Assembly: GCA_003707065.3 (NCBI GenBank)
Contig: PPXM03000004.1
Coordinates: 310,001-374,000 of the forward strand
Direction: 5' to 3'
DNA from: Trigonopsis variabilis
Lineage: Eukaryota > Ascomycota > Trigonopsidomycetes > Trigonopsidales > Trigonopsidaceae
DNA: 64,000 nucleotides
The position numbers and the translations under genes are program-made. Under the pieces are notes generated by a model, which made no database searches, was not told the DNA's origin, and saw only the letters and a list, made by a program, of their open reading frames with translations. Every line of letters starts with the position of its first letter. The first letter of the stretch is position 1. This document shows, in pieces, positions 44,268 to 57,200 of this stretch.

Positions 44268-44812
44268 GGCACGGATAGTAAGAAGTTCTTTTCGAGTCGA
44301 TACTTGTATGCCTAGAATGATGCGCACCAGACACGAAGCGTGATTTCGTTAAGCACACAGCAGTTACTCCCATTCTCACGTATACGCCTAGTTCTCGAAA
44401 TATGATTATCAGATATACTAAGTACAAAAGATGATGAGATCGAAAGAATCTAGTGATCAAGTCTTATAAATTAAAGAATTGGTAACAACTATGTCGCTAT
44501 GTGAATAACGGGCACATAAAAGGGATATTGAAATATTCATATATGGTATATGCTGCACTCTGAACCCAATGTCAAGCGCAAGCCTTATATAGCATATGAT
44601 ATTCTTTTTCGGTCGGCAGTGTGGAGAGCGTTACTCAGGAGTCGGGACTTCCCCACATGAAAGCCGGGCACAGTCTCCAAGGACGCTTGCAATTCGATTC
44701 GATCTTGACTTATAAGCGCCTGGGAAGAATAACACTAGTTTAAGCGACAGAGTTTCTTTTGTGTTCTAGACCGTTTCTTCTGTTATCTGATTGCGATCTT
44801 GTCGTGCATCAC
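44268..44812. promoter_or_regulatory. divergent region, alpha-tubulin / PXMP4-like
   Basis: 545 bases between divergent starts, AT-rich around 44360-44560. No clear motif or gene was recognised. The open frame running on from the tubulin first exon is intergenic. Confidence 0.4.
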
Positions 44813-45638
44813 ATGGGTTTCGACAGCACTTCCTTAACTCAGTGGATCGATGGGTACTTGAATGACCCCAATCTACATGATTATCTTAGTGTAATAAAAG
44901 GAGCAAGAAATGGTACCATAATCATGCGCCATGTCTCACTATAGGTTTCGTCTATGGTTTCAAAATCAGATTCGCTCATTCATTAGTGACAGCTGTCTTA
45001 TTTCGAAGAGGAAGGTTTGTTCCGTATACCCTTTAATTCACTAATCTCAATCAGTTTGAAAGATAAGGCTTTATTCGTATCTAGAGCAACGCAGGAACAC
45101 AGCAAATCATTGGGAACGTTCGTGTTCGTTTATCGATTATCTTATTTGGTTCTTATGCGGCTATGGATCATTTTAAATGACGACAAGGACCCCTATCGTC
45201 CCATATTCAAGAAACCTGTGCCCAAAAATCAACCCTTGATGCTTTTATCGATTTATATAGGGGCGTATTACGTCTTTGGCCGGCATCCTGATTCTAAAAT
45301 CCGCGAGCAGGTAGGTTTCAATTTGAACTTAACTGATCAAAGATCATTCTCTACGTTATTCCTCGACTTTTAATCGCTTTTGTTAACCTTGTTAATCAAG
45401 AAAACGTGATCCGTCTATCAAATCATACAAAAAAGGAAGCCTGGCCTCTGATTTCCTCTTTGGTATGGACTGGAATCGTATACATGTGGGAAATATATCC
45501 AAAAACTATACATCCTGGTATGGCTCCAAGTATGCGGGTAAGTGCTCAATGCATTTTCGATCGCTAACTATATAGTATCTCTATGATGATTCACTCAGTT
45601 GGAACGGTCTCAAGAACTTCATATTGCACAACAAATAG
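44813..45638 (+). CDS. PXMP4: peroxisomal membrane protein 4-like (Tim17 superfamily)
   Basis: Five exons (44813-44912, 44945-45014, 45055-45310, 45343-45537, 45576-45638) give 227 residues, close to the 212 of human PXMP4. The joined protein reads VIKGARNGFVYGFKIRFAHS (the family's KGxRNGxxYGxKIRxPH motif), then AVLFRRGSLKDK, a tail-half WTGIVYMWEIYPKTIHPGMA and the C-terminal MRYLYDDSLSWNGLKNFI. Homologues are multi-span peroxisomal membrane proteins of unknown transport role. An in-frame ATG at 44759 would add 18 residues; I prefer 44813 because homologues start close to the first helix. Confidence 0.88.
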
Positions 45639-45903
45639 CTGGGATATAGAAGTTTTAGAAAATACTGCCATCTGTACGTCCTACAATCCTTAAAGCACGA
45701 GATATTGTATTCGCTTGGAAGCCCGATCTTCGGGAGCCTGAAGCTTAGAAAAATCACACCTACTAATCCTTGGGCCTAGTACAGAAAAGTGTGCTCAAGA
45801 TGGGCGGAAGTGTAGATTCACACATTGTACTCTACCACACTTGACAGCTACGGCATGCGGCGGGTTGGGACAAAATGTCTTGTGCTACTGTCCTATAGAC
45901 TCC

Positions 45904-48900
45904 ATGGCTCAAAACAATGGGGTTGAGAATATGGAAAGTCAATCGCCATCAGCATCGAAGCCAGGACCAGGTTTCCATCATTGGAAGCGAACGCTGAGGG
46001 CGGCATCGTTCATCTTACCTTCAACTGGAGAACGTATGTCGCCAAGTAATATGACTTCGAGCATTCGACGGTGAGAGAAATGATATCTGGTATCTGACAT
46101 CTATTAGACAGCTCTCTGGCCTACTTCCGTCATTTTCAAATGATGGAGCCTCCGAACGAGAGCCATTGCTGGAATTGCACTCCTTCAATGGAAATAACCA
46201 AAGAGTAAACATTCTTTCCAGCATATTTCTCGAGCTGGTAAAATATGTGTGTGATCCACAATTTAAAGGAATACTGAAATGCTCCATTGCTTATTTGATA
46301 AGTTCACTATTCATTTATATCCAACCTCTATCGAGATTCCTAGGTACTACAGACTCGAAGCATTTGGCTGCGACAGTGACGGTATATTTTCACCCGTCAA
46401 GAACTATAGGCAGTATGATTCAAGCATCGATCTATGCTGCTTATGCTATGTTTTTCAGCTCTCTCGTTTCCTTTATCGGAATGCTGATTAGCTATGAGTT
46501 TACGCGTAACAATCTTCAAGCTCAAGGTGTGAATCATTTACCAGCTGTCAGGTGTCTCTAATGCTTAGGTTTTTCTTTGATTGTAGTCTTGGTGTCTGGC
46601 TCTTTAGGTTTGATTGCTTTCTTTAAATATAGGATGAGAACGCCAACATTCAATACAGCCTGCTCTCTAGCTTCGACTAATTTAATATCGAACCTTGTCA
46701 AAGCTTCTAACATCCATGAGGGAGCTTTCGATATGAAAAGGATCTTAGAGACTAGTAGGATCATATCTACTGGCATCATGGTAGCGATAGTCACTTGTTT
46801 TGTGATTTGGCCTCAGACCGGACTTCAAAATTTACATTCGTCTATAAATAAGGGTACACAGGATTTTTCTCAGTTCCTTCGGACGTTAGTAGATGATTTC
46901 TTGCTGGCAAGAAATACTACAGATGATGATTACGAGTCTGTTATCTCTGCCCATGACAAATTACTCAAATCTTTGATGACTAATTTGAATGAGTCACGGT
47001 ATGAACTCTATATGAAAGGCCGAGAGCGAGAATATCATGCCTTATTTACATTAGTTAACAGTCTTGGAGCCTTATCCCAATACCTGCGATCTTTGCACAA
47101 ATGTCGTGCTATGGAATATATCATACTTAATGAGAAGAAACTAGATAACCAAAGCATACCTCCCGAAAATCAAGTCTTATCATTCCCTTCCGTCTCAACC
47201 ATTCTTCCGGATCCCAGGTCACATTCTTCTTTGAGGGACTCCGAGACGCACCGTTCTCCACAACATAGTGAGCCCACCACTCCATTACTCCATGGATCAC
47301 CTCTTCGACATTCTCTTACTACCAAATCTCTATCTTCGTTCCCGCCTTATGGTACAGACACGATACCTGAAGCGAATGTCTCAGATACTCCTCTTGTGCC
47401 TGACTATGATATAGTGTTCAATCTTTTTGTTTACTATTTGGGTCCTCCGATGAGGTCATTATGCTACACTGTAAAATATATCTTGAGTGATTATCCTTTT
47501 GAAGGCCTTGGGATCAATCATGCTATTGCTTACAAAAGAAGTCTAAAGGCTGCGTTAGAGCTCTATTCCTCTTCAAGAGAACAGTCGATTACACAACTTT
47601 ATAATACTGATCTCTACAAGCAACTTGCTAATCAGGACAATGCGCAAAACTATGATGATGTGGTGGTTAGTTGTGGATGTTTTGCCTATGGCCTAGAAGA
47701 TTTTGGTGATGAATTGATGGTATTTCTTGACGCTTATCTGAATCTCCAGAAATATAAGGAAAATCCAGGCAGTCGCAGTTGGAACTGGCTAAAGTTTTGG
47801 AAAGGGTTATCCTACCAATATTCTCCTAAATCTTTGCAAGCGGGCTTTCCATTTGAAGGAACCGTATATCCTCGACACATTCAACAAGATTACGCGAGAA
47901 TATGGAAATTTCTAGTGAAATTGAAACGTCATGATATAAAATTTGGGTTCAAAACTGGGTTAGGTGCGTCGCTGATTGCAATGCTAGCATTTCTTCCTTG
48001 GACGGCCTCATACTTCCACGAATGGAGAGGAGAATGGTGTCTTGTAACTTATGCTATTGTCATGAATATTTCTATCGGAGGAACAGCTATGACTTTATAC
48101 CCCAGAATTTTGGGGACGGCGATAGGAGCATGTACTGCAGTTTTATCTTGGCTTTTCAGTCATGGGAGTGCTTTTGGTTTATCTTTGGTGGGCTTCCTGA
48201 TGGCGCTCGGCTGTTTTCATATAATTCTAACTTGGAAAAGTACCAATGCTTTTGGGCGATTTATATTATTGACTTTTAATCTCATTGCTCTTTATTCGTT
48301 TAGCTTAGCTGATAGGCTTGATAATGATGATGACGACGATGATGAGGGCGGCGAAGCGCCAATTGTTGGTGAGATTGCATGGAGGCGGTTTGCTTGTGTG
48401 ACAGCTGGAATTACATGTGGCATTATAGTGACCACTTGCATATGGCCTAATAGTGCTCGTCGCGAAATACGAAGAAGATTGGCAGCACTTTGGTTACAGA
48501 TCGGTCTGCTTTGGCACAGTGACCCATTAGATATTTTAAAGGTTAAAGGAAAATCCATGGTTGAGAACGATCATTTGGGATCGTCGATTAATATGTTTGA
48601 TGTTGAGCTAAGCCTAGCTCGATTGAATGATCTCCTCCCTCACGCTGAAAAGGAAGTCCGTATTAAAGGGAAATATCCACGCAAGGATTACGCTTCTATG
48701 ATTTCTATCACTAAAGATATTGTGGACTCCTATAACGTCATTTTGATGAACATTTCCCGCCAAGTGAATGCAAGTCCGAGGGAGTCAGAGCTACTGGCAG
48801 AAACTCGCTACGAACGTAAGTTGCGAGTTGTTGAACTCTATCTAAAATCTATCTAAAACTAGGCATGGAGATGAACTCCCGCTTGTTCTTGTATTTTTAT

Positions 48901-49238
48901 GGTATGTGATTGGAAAACAAAAGTACTGACTCAATAGTGCTCTCCTCCGCTATCCGGCTGGGCTTGTCTATTCCAGAGAGTCTTCCATCTATTGATCACT
49001 CCAGAGAGCGATTGTTTCTAAAGATTAGGGATTACAGACAGATCCATAAACTTAATGACGGACAGACTGAGGAGGATTTTGTGATATTTTATTTTTATGG
49101 TTAGTTTTCTTGGGAAAGAGACTAATTCTAGCATTGGTAACCGCGTGGGTACGCGATGATTTACAAAGGATTATGGATACTATTAAGAAGCTGTTTGGTA
49201 TTATGGAGGAGGAAATCTTGGAATATATCGACTTGTAA
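45904..49238 (+). CDS. aromatic-acid-exporter-like membrane protein (ArAE_2 / DUF2421)
   Basis: Six exons (45904-46070, 46108-46526, 46569-48815, 48863-48901, 48938-49099, 49132-49238) give 1,046 residues. Two hydrophobic blocks of about six helices each (after residue ~90 and after ~690) flank a hydrophilic middle, as in fungal fusaric-acid-resistance/ArAE and ALMT-like proteins. Useful blocks are FLGTTDSKHLAATVTVYFHP, FEGTVYPRHIQQDYARIWKF and LPWTASYFHEWRGEWCLVTY. A simple open frame would stop at 48856 inside intron 3. Splicing there, with a 39-base microexon, continues into MNSRLFLYFYVLSSAIRLGL and a C-terminus that matches the DUF2421 tail. The transported anion is unknown. Translation could also start at 45841. 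Confidence 0.85.
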
Positions 49239-49614
49239 CATAGTGCAGCTCTCGTCAAGCTAACGAGATATTGCTTTCTTTGACGATAAGATTCTTTTTT
49301 GGTTGATTCGCGAGAATTATTTGGTAGATGTTGAGAATCAAGAATGAGGACTTCGTTCCCTTCAGTGTAAGTATAGATATCAAGATTCGAAAAAAAGAGG
49401 ACTTGATAAGATCGCAGTAAGATGGACCATTATACCACTCGTTCAGCAATGCGAAGGATAATTAATGAGCATATCACATAGATCCAGTTGCTGTGTGCGT
49501 CAGTAGCCTTTTACTTTGTCTCGTTTTAGGAGGGTGGCGACCGGGTAACATGTTCGAGAACGTTTGGCTGAACCAAAAAGTTGTATCTCTGTTCTCTCCT
49601 CTTCTTTTTTTCTA
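49239..49614. other. intergenic region before NAB2
   Basis: 376 bases with the 3' end of the exporter-like gene and the NAB2 promoter. No gene was recognised; short minus-strand frames here look fortuitous. Confidence 0.35.
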
Positions 49615-50934
49615 ATGACCATGGATCTACCAGCTTTATATACAGATCGATTAGAATCGAATGGATTTACGCATGATGATGCTGAATATATTGGAAAATA
49701 CGTGGCAATCATGATTGAGAATAGGAAAACTCGTGGTGAAGTTCAACAAGAGTTGGAAGACACCCTTGGTTCGGATAACGTGCCGCAAGATTTTGTTAAT
49801 TATGCATTCGAAGCACATAATACCGATAATCAGGTACCTCAAAAGCCATACGGCTCGGACAGACAGCGCTCCGCCGTCTCAGAGAGAGGGTTAGTAAAGA
49901 AGATTGTGGATAACGGAAAACTAATATCTAGTGGTGCTCGTGGTGGTTTTAGGTCTCATGGGATCCATGGACGGGGAGGAATTCACAAACAAGATCGAGC
50001 TAGTCCATATAGTCGAACACATAAGGAATTTAATGGGCGAACACCTCGAAGAATGGGACGACAAAAGAACGATCCATCCGTTAAACCAATTACAAGTCGA
50101 TGCGATTATTGGCCGCAGTGTTATCATGAGAACTGTCCATTTGTCCACCCTAGTGAGATTTGTCCTAAATATCCTAACGACTGTCTATTCGTCAAAGGCA
50201 CATGCCCTAACATACATCTTGGAGAAGACATGAGTGAAGAAGAATACAAGATATACAAGGAGAATAATAACTATCTTCCTTTGTTCCTCGATCCACATCT
50301 TCAGCTATGCAAGTTCGACCAAGCGTGTAAGAATGAATACTGTGAACGGGTTCACTCTAGCCCAGCTAATCCTAATCATGAGGTGAAACAAAATATTCTC
50401 TGTGAGGACGGATCTAGATGCCGCAATACTGAGTGTGTTAAGGCTCATCCATCGCCTCGTGCTTTTACTACTAAATTTTTGATTGAGGCCAGTAAGATAA
50501 CCAAGGCTTTGAATAAAGATAAACCAGTAACTGGCCTGAATGGAGGAGAATTAGGTTCTCCTTTCCAGAAACCATCAGCCCTTAATCCTGCTTTTGAGAC
50601 TTGCAAGTTTGGCGAAAGTTGTACGAACCCCAACTGCAAGTTCCGGCATCCTACCTCGATGAAGCTTTGCCAGAATGGAGATGAATGTAAACGTCCTGGT
50701 TGTTCTTTCCTTCATCCTATTTTAACTCCTTGTAAATATGGACTGGATTGTTTCCACGAGATCTGTGTGTATACTCACCCTGAAGGCTTTATTCCTGTTT
50801 ACCTGCGAAATCGGAAACCTAGTCAGCGTCAGTTTGCCGAGCCTCAAGCTACAGAATCGATGCCCGTTCCCTCAGAGACGACTCCCATCGTTGCATCCGC
50901 CGCTTCGACTGAACAAATGGATACAGGAGAATAA
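49615..50934 (+). CDS. NAB2: Nab2-like poly(A)-binding CCCH zinc-finger protein
   Basis: The protein of ~439 residues begins with a PWI-like helical domain (about 1-80, with ESNGFTHDDAEYIGKYVAIM). A Gly/Arg-rich linker follows (GARGGFRSHGIHGRGGIHKQ), then seven CCCH fingers. Five have the regular C-X5-C-X4-C-X3-H spacing, for example CKFDQACKNEYCERVH, CKFGESCTNPNCKFRH and CQNGDECKRPGCSFLH; the first (CDYWPQCYHENCPFVH) does too, while the second (CPKYPNDCLFVKGTCPNIH) is wider. Seven fingers is the number in yeast Nab2, which binds poly(A), limits tail length and aids mRNA export. I chose the ATG at 49615 over 49564, since the extra 17 residues are hydrophobic and not family-like. Confidence 0.9.
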   Translation: MTMDLPALYTDRLESNGFTHDDAEYIGKYVAIMIENRKTRGEVQQELEDTLGSDNVPQDFVNYAFEAHNTDNQVPQKPYGSDRQRSAVSERGLVKKIVDNGKLISSGARGGFRSHGIHGRGGIHKQDRASPYSRTHKEFNGRTPRRMGRQKNDPSVKPITSRCDYWPQCYHENCPFVHPSEICPKYPNDCLFVKGTCPNIHLGEDMSEEEYKIYKENNNYLPLFLDPHLQLCKFDQACKNEYCERVHSSPANPNHEVKQNILCEDGSRCRNTECVKAHPSPRAFTTKFLIEASKITKALNKDKPVTGLNGGELGSPFQKPSALNPAFETCKFGESCTNPNCKFRHPTSMKLCQNGDECKRPGCSFLHPILTPCKYGLDCFHEICVYTHPEGFIPVYLRNRKPSQRQFAEPQATESMPVPSETTPIVASAASTEQMDTGE

Positions 50935-51202
50935 GTTCACATTATGTGAGAAATTGCGGAGAAAAAATGTGTAGATTTATGATGGCTATGGGTTCAAGAT
51001 GTTTCTATATGAGTGAACATATATATCGTAGCTCGTGACAATGCAGAGATATGGTTGCCTCGTGTGTTTTCTTGGTTCGTACAATTCATTTTATTTCGTT
51101 GCCCTTGCCTTTAGTATCGCTGTATCGCTGTATCGCTGGGACTTCTACCTCTGTCAAAACTTTTCTCCCAACGCCAATATCGTGTCCTTTTGAGAATAGA
51201 CT

Positions 51203-54200
51203 ATGGGCAAAAAGTCAGGGACCGTTTCCGAACGGAAACGCTTTACAGTGAGTCAGATGAAGTTCATATTGTTCTGACTACCAGTACGTATCATTCAAGG
51301 ATCGGATAGAGGCAACTAAGATAAATCCGACACGAAAAAGCCAAAAAGGATATGAAAAGCTTTCAGATGACGAAGTAAGCCGGTGAAATGAGGTTTTTTC
51401 TAATAAGTTAGTCATCATACTTTCGCAACTCGCTAGATCATTGGTCTCAAGTTAATACATCTAGAGCATTTGTTGATTTTTTTCATCAAGTCAAGGGAAT
51501 AAGTAATACATTACCTCAAATAATTCATCATCGAGAGAAGATATTCGACCTTTTACTAAGCCATATCTTAGAAAAGAATGAATATTCGGCCGAACCGTTA
51601 TTGGATCTTCTGACTCAGTTTGCTCACGATTTGGGAAGTGATTTTGAAGAATACTACGAACCTTCATTCAAAACTCTTCTTGCATTACTTGACACAGAAT
51701 CTTATGATGTGATTGACTGGGTCTTTAACTGTGTTGCGTTCCTGTTCAAGTACCTTTCCCGATTATTGACGCCTAATTTGATTCCAACTTACAAGTTAAT
51801 AAGTCCAATACTAGGTAAAGGACCATACAGAGAATATATTGGAAGATTTGCTGCGGAGTCATTTTCATTTTTGATTCGCAAGTCTAAGGAAGATGGTTTG
51901 AAAATGCTCATTCCATTCATAATGAGTGATTTGGAGGAGACAGAAAACACTCCATACTTTCAACGCTATTTCAAGTCTCTATCGATCTTATTCATCGAAG
52001 CAATGGTCAATGTGAAAGGAGTTTTGCATTCTAAGGCTGAGTTAATTCTTTCAACTCTCTTAGATCAAGCTCTCTTATTGAATTATAATCATTCTTCTGA
52101 CTTTATGATTTATCTTATCAGCGAATTGTGTCGTCAAGTCGACTCTGATGGTCTGACGACGATTGAGGATCTCGTTCTCGACATCATATCTCGCCATTTT
52201 CAGGCCTCTCCCATCAACAATGACATTCTATATAGATATTTCGTAATTCTCAGTGTCAAGCCCAAAAAAATCTCACCTCAAGGTAAGACAAGACGACTCT
52301 TTATTTCTTTCTAACTTCAAGTGTGGTCTCGAGCTTTAGATCTTTTCCTTAAAGTTGGCAAATCATCGGTGAAAGAAGATAAACCCTCGCTAGATAATGT
52401 ATCTGAGATAGCTACAATAGGGACTATTTTCTTGTCTTACTGCGACTTGAATACTCTATCAACGTTTCACGAGTCCTTAATTCATTTCCTCACCTCATGG
52501 GAGGATTCTCAATCTAATATCGTGTCTTGCGCAGTACTTCTGCTATCCATCGATCAATTTAGTCCTGATCGTGGCAATACACTCTTTAGAACTCTAGGAC
52601 ATCGATTGATGGAGATTTTTCTGAAAGCCAAGGAAGCTCCACTCGTTTCATTCTATTGTCTATATAAAAGTCTATCGATTTTACCACTTGAAACTGGATT
52701 TTTTTCTCGTCAACTTCTTAACAACCTCTCTACAACCATTATCGACTCTCATCTCTCTCCGTTGATCTTATCTTTGCCTTCATCCGATCATGACTGGTAC
52801 CTAATTTGGCTCCAGCTATCATGCTTAAAATTAATCAATGTGTGTGATAATATTCCGAAACTTAACGAATGTATCATCAGCCTCCAACGATTAACAATCT
52901 CACTGACAAAATCTTTATCCTCGGTTGTCTTTGGTAAAATGCTGGAAGTTATGGCTCAGTTTGGGCTTGTTAATAGCGACGCAAGTCCTCAAATGACGGA
53001 TAGCCTGTTGGAAATGCTTAAGATGTATCCTCGACAAGTAGGGCTGCTTCATGGGGTGATTGAATTTTTCGGCAAGTCGAATGACATTTCCTCATCCATC
53101 TTGGGTACGGTTAAGTCTCTCGCTCAAGCTAATCTCATGAGTCCTTCTCATGACGTTCGGCTGTCTTATTGGACTCTTTTGGAGAATTTATTTAATTCTT
53201 CCTCTATGACTCCGCCAAGAGATGTCGGACATTGTTTGAATATTGAACAAATGCCTCTGGAAATCTCAAACGGACGCAACATCGCCATTCAGATCCGCCG
53301 TCTCCGTTTGGATCCTCAATTAATAGAGGACCATGCTGCAGCCGACAGAGTGATAAGTTACTGTTTTGGATTACTCTTCGTGCATTTTTCTCCCTTATGG
53401 ACTCCGGCAATAGAGGTCCTGGATTACTTAAGTTCTAAGTATGATGCTGAATTTTGGCAGAAAGTAAAAATCATTCTTAGAGCTCATTTACAATCTTCCG
53501 ACGAGTCCTTTACTCCATTTGATTCTGTTCTGTTGACCGCTCCTCTTTTTCATTTACCTTCTTATGATGGATTTTCAGCTGCGAATTTCATACAGACGGC
53601 CTTTAAAATACCTACAGCTCTGCTCAACGCTGAAAGCTCTATTAGCCACGAGCTCGATATTTGCGACTCCTCTGGTTTAGCGGAAGACTTTGTGCGGTCT
53701 CAAGTCCTGAAACTGCTGCTAAAGATTCCTCGCACGGCCGAAAAACACAGTCGAGACTTGGCACCCATAATAATCTCTTATCCTAGTGTTAGTACCGATT
53801 CTGGGACGATAATATCCTGGTCTAGAAAAGATCTGCTTGCTTTATTGGATGTTTTCGCTTTATTTCTCAACCCAAGGACCGTCTATAAACGCGATGAGGT
53901 TTATGACCGATTTCTGTTCTTTTTAGCCAATCAGGATCTGGAGCTTCAAAAGCGAGCTTTGGAATGCATCTTTTGCTGGAAAAAAGCGTCCTCAGTTATT
54001 ATGAAATATAAAGATAATCTGATTAATCTCTTGGACGAGACTCGATTGAAGGATGAGTTGTCGATTTTGCTCCGGCCTCCTAGTGATGAGGAAGCCTTAC
54101 TCCGAGAGGAAGATCGAGACGACGTGATCCCGATCATCACGAGGATCCTGTATGGTAGGAGTCTTACGAAAAAAACAAGCGGCATACGGCAGAGTCAGCG

Positions 54201-57200
54201 AAATGCAATTCTGGTGAGCTTGCGGAACCTGGAACCAGAAGAATTGATGCTCTTTATTGATTTGGCTAGTGGTGCCTTAGATCTTGACGACACAACAGGT
54301 GGTCATAGTGATGTTGCTAGTGTCACTGACATTCGACTACGTGATATTGATGCGATTGAAGCTGAACAGCTAATTGAAGTTGGAACCATCGATCATGATG
54401 ATGCTATGGGTGATGTTGAACCCACAGGTAGCTCGCCATTGATGTCAAAAGAAGTTCTTCGAAGACAAGATGGTTTCATCAACATGGCAGAGGACTTAGT
54501 CGATCAGTTGGGAAAGACATTGACCAAAGTCTCTGAAAAGGTCATTAGGGGATTGATTCATTGTATCATTGCGTGTCAAAATATGCTTGATTCTTCTGCG
54601 ACCGGGTTAAGTGGAGATGAAGTAGAATATGCCAAAACCGTGAGAGCTCATGGTATCCGAGCGCTGAGTCAGTTATTTGGAACTCTTGACTTATCACCAG
54701 ATCAATGGTCTGAGTACATTCCTGCTATACTCAGTAATATAGTGGAACCCCGATTAGATAAGTTTGCTCCAGAAAATCTTCAGCAACCTTCTGGTTTAAT
54801 GAGACTTTTCTTGGCCTGGGCATCAAAAGATGGATATATACAATACCTAATTTTCCAAATCACTTCTGATGATGAGGATGAATATGACGGTCGAATAATT
54901 GACTCGCTTTTGGAGATCGTTGAGAATGACAAGGCCTCAGAGAAGGCTGTGGACTATTTCTTGGATTTTGTTGAGACCCTGTTGACAAGTTGGGAGGATA
55001 ATAGCGCACCTTTGACTGAGAAGATAATATCCGCAATTATTCCTCGATTATTGAATCGCTATCCTGCACTTGTCCGACGAGCTTGCGAAGAATCTATATC
55101 GTCCATTAAGAACTCTTTAGTGACGAAGCTAATTTCTCTGGCATTGAAAATATCTAAAGATTATCAGGATAGAGAAGACTTTATGGTTTCCCCCGAGCTA
55201 TTAGAATCGATGAGTCTTTGCTTGGTCAAGCTACCAGGGAATCGATACAAGGAGAAAGTTGAGTTGCTCCAGGTTTTGAATATATTTTATCCCAATAAGG
55301 TACGATTTGATTATGATTCTGGATCTCATGATTCGAAGAAAGATTTCAGAGATTTTTTCAAAGCTCTTTCACCCTTATTCCAAAAGTTTAAAGATCGTGA
55401 CCAGCGCGAACAACTTAGCATTTTGTTTTCCAAATTTGGAGATGTTGACCCTTCTTATCAAGTCATTGGAACAATTGTTATGGGATTAAATGCTTATAAA
55501 GGCGTTCGTGATTTGAGTCGACCAAGCCACCAACTAGGAGACCCAAATTATGAGAGACGATTGAAAACATTCACTCTACTGAATGAGGAAGTCCACTCGA
55601 CGTTGTCTGGCCTCCAGTGGCTACCTATCTTGTACAACTTGATCTATTTCGTTCGTGATCCCGAGGAACTGGCCATACGAACGAATGCGTCTTACGGAAT
55701 ACGACGATTTATTGATCATATAGATGAGGAGATCCAATCATTCATTAGGCAAGGCTACCCGGAGACCAAAGTCAAAAATGATTGTCTTGACTTGATGGAT
55801 GATTTGAGGCAAGTCGTTCTACCGGGTTTACGACAAGGAGTGAGAGAAAAAAATGAAGTAATCAGGCTCGAATATGTCACCATTTTGTCTCACTTAGTCA
55901 AAAAATCGTTCACAGGTACTAGTGATGTTCCCTCGCAGTACCGTCTCCCTGAAGTTGATGATATGAAAGTTCTTCTGTTTGATGGCGATGAGGAAGCTAA
56001 CTTCTTTAACAATATTCTTCATGTGCAATTACATAGGAAGGCGCGGGCGGTACGACGTTTGGCCGCTATTGCGTCCTCAGGAAAGATCAGGGACACCAAC
56101 TTGGCTCATTATCTCATGCCGTTGGTGGAGCACTTTGTGGATGGTAATGATAGTGACAACCAAAGTCTATCGACAGCCTCAATTGATTCTCTACGTGAAA
56201 TGGCTAAAGGACTATCGTGGAATCAATATCGAGCCATATTAAGGAGATACACGACAGCGTTGACGCAAGATCCGGATAATATCAAGGTTACTATCCGGCT
56301 GATAGATGGTATGGCTGATGCGGCTAAGCATGTAGTGGAATCAGTCGAGCACAAGTCTACACATCTTCAGTCTGACGAGCTCTCTCTCGACGATGATCTG
56401 GAGCAGAAGGGTTTTACCCCATATTCAAAGTTTGTCATTGAAGAATTTCTTCCAAAGACGAAAAAACTTCTCGAGTATCGACCGGATGATAAAGCTAGAG
56501 ATGACGACAGTGAATCAGCCAAGTTACCATTAGCGATTCCTATGGTAAAAATGATTACATTATTACCCGAAAATGAAATATCCCGGCAACTACCAAAGAT
56601 TTTGACTGGACTGTGTCAGATGTTACGAGTGAAGAGTCAAGATCTTCGAGATTCCATAAGAAAGACGTTATCTAAGATCTCTAGAGCTCTAGGGGCTCAA
56701 TATTTGAGTTTCATCGTTCAAGAACTCCGAGGTGCCTTAACCAGAGGTTCACAGCTTCACGTTCTCAATTATACGATCCATGCTTTATTGGTAGATCTTC
56801 GAGAAAGTCTGAGACCCGATGATTTGGGGGCATGCTCTGTAATGATCATGGACTCAGTCATGGAGGATTTATTTGGAGTCACTGGTCTCGAGAAAGATGC
56901 TCAGGACTATATATCTAAGATGAAGGAAGTCAAACAGAATAAAGGCTATGATACGGCTGAGATCTTAGTTAGTAATATCAGCTTGAGTCGTTTCCACGAT
57001 ATCATTGTTCCCCTCAAAACCTTTTTGGTTGGTACCAAGATGAGTGCTACGATAGAACACAAAGTCTTGGAACTTATACGAAGGCTTGGATTAGGGATTC
57101 GAGATAATTCTGAAGCTCAAACAGACCAAATTTTGGTATTTTGCTACGCTTTGTACAAGCAGTCTACTACTGAAACTGAACAGACGAAACTCGATGACAA

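Noticed and set aside
48910-49104. Separate small gene of 64 codons
   Set aside because: It is better explained as exon 5 of the exporter-like gene, with frame and family continuity through flanking splice sites.
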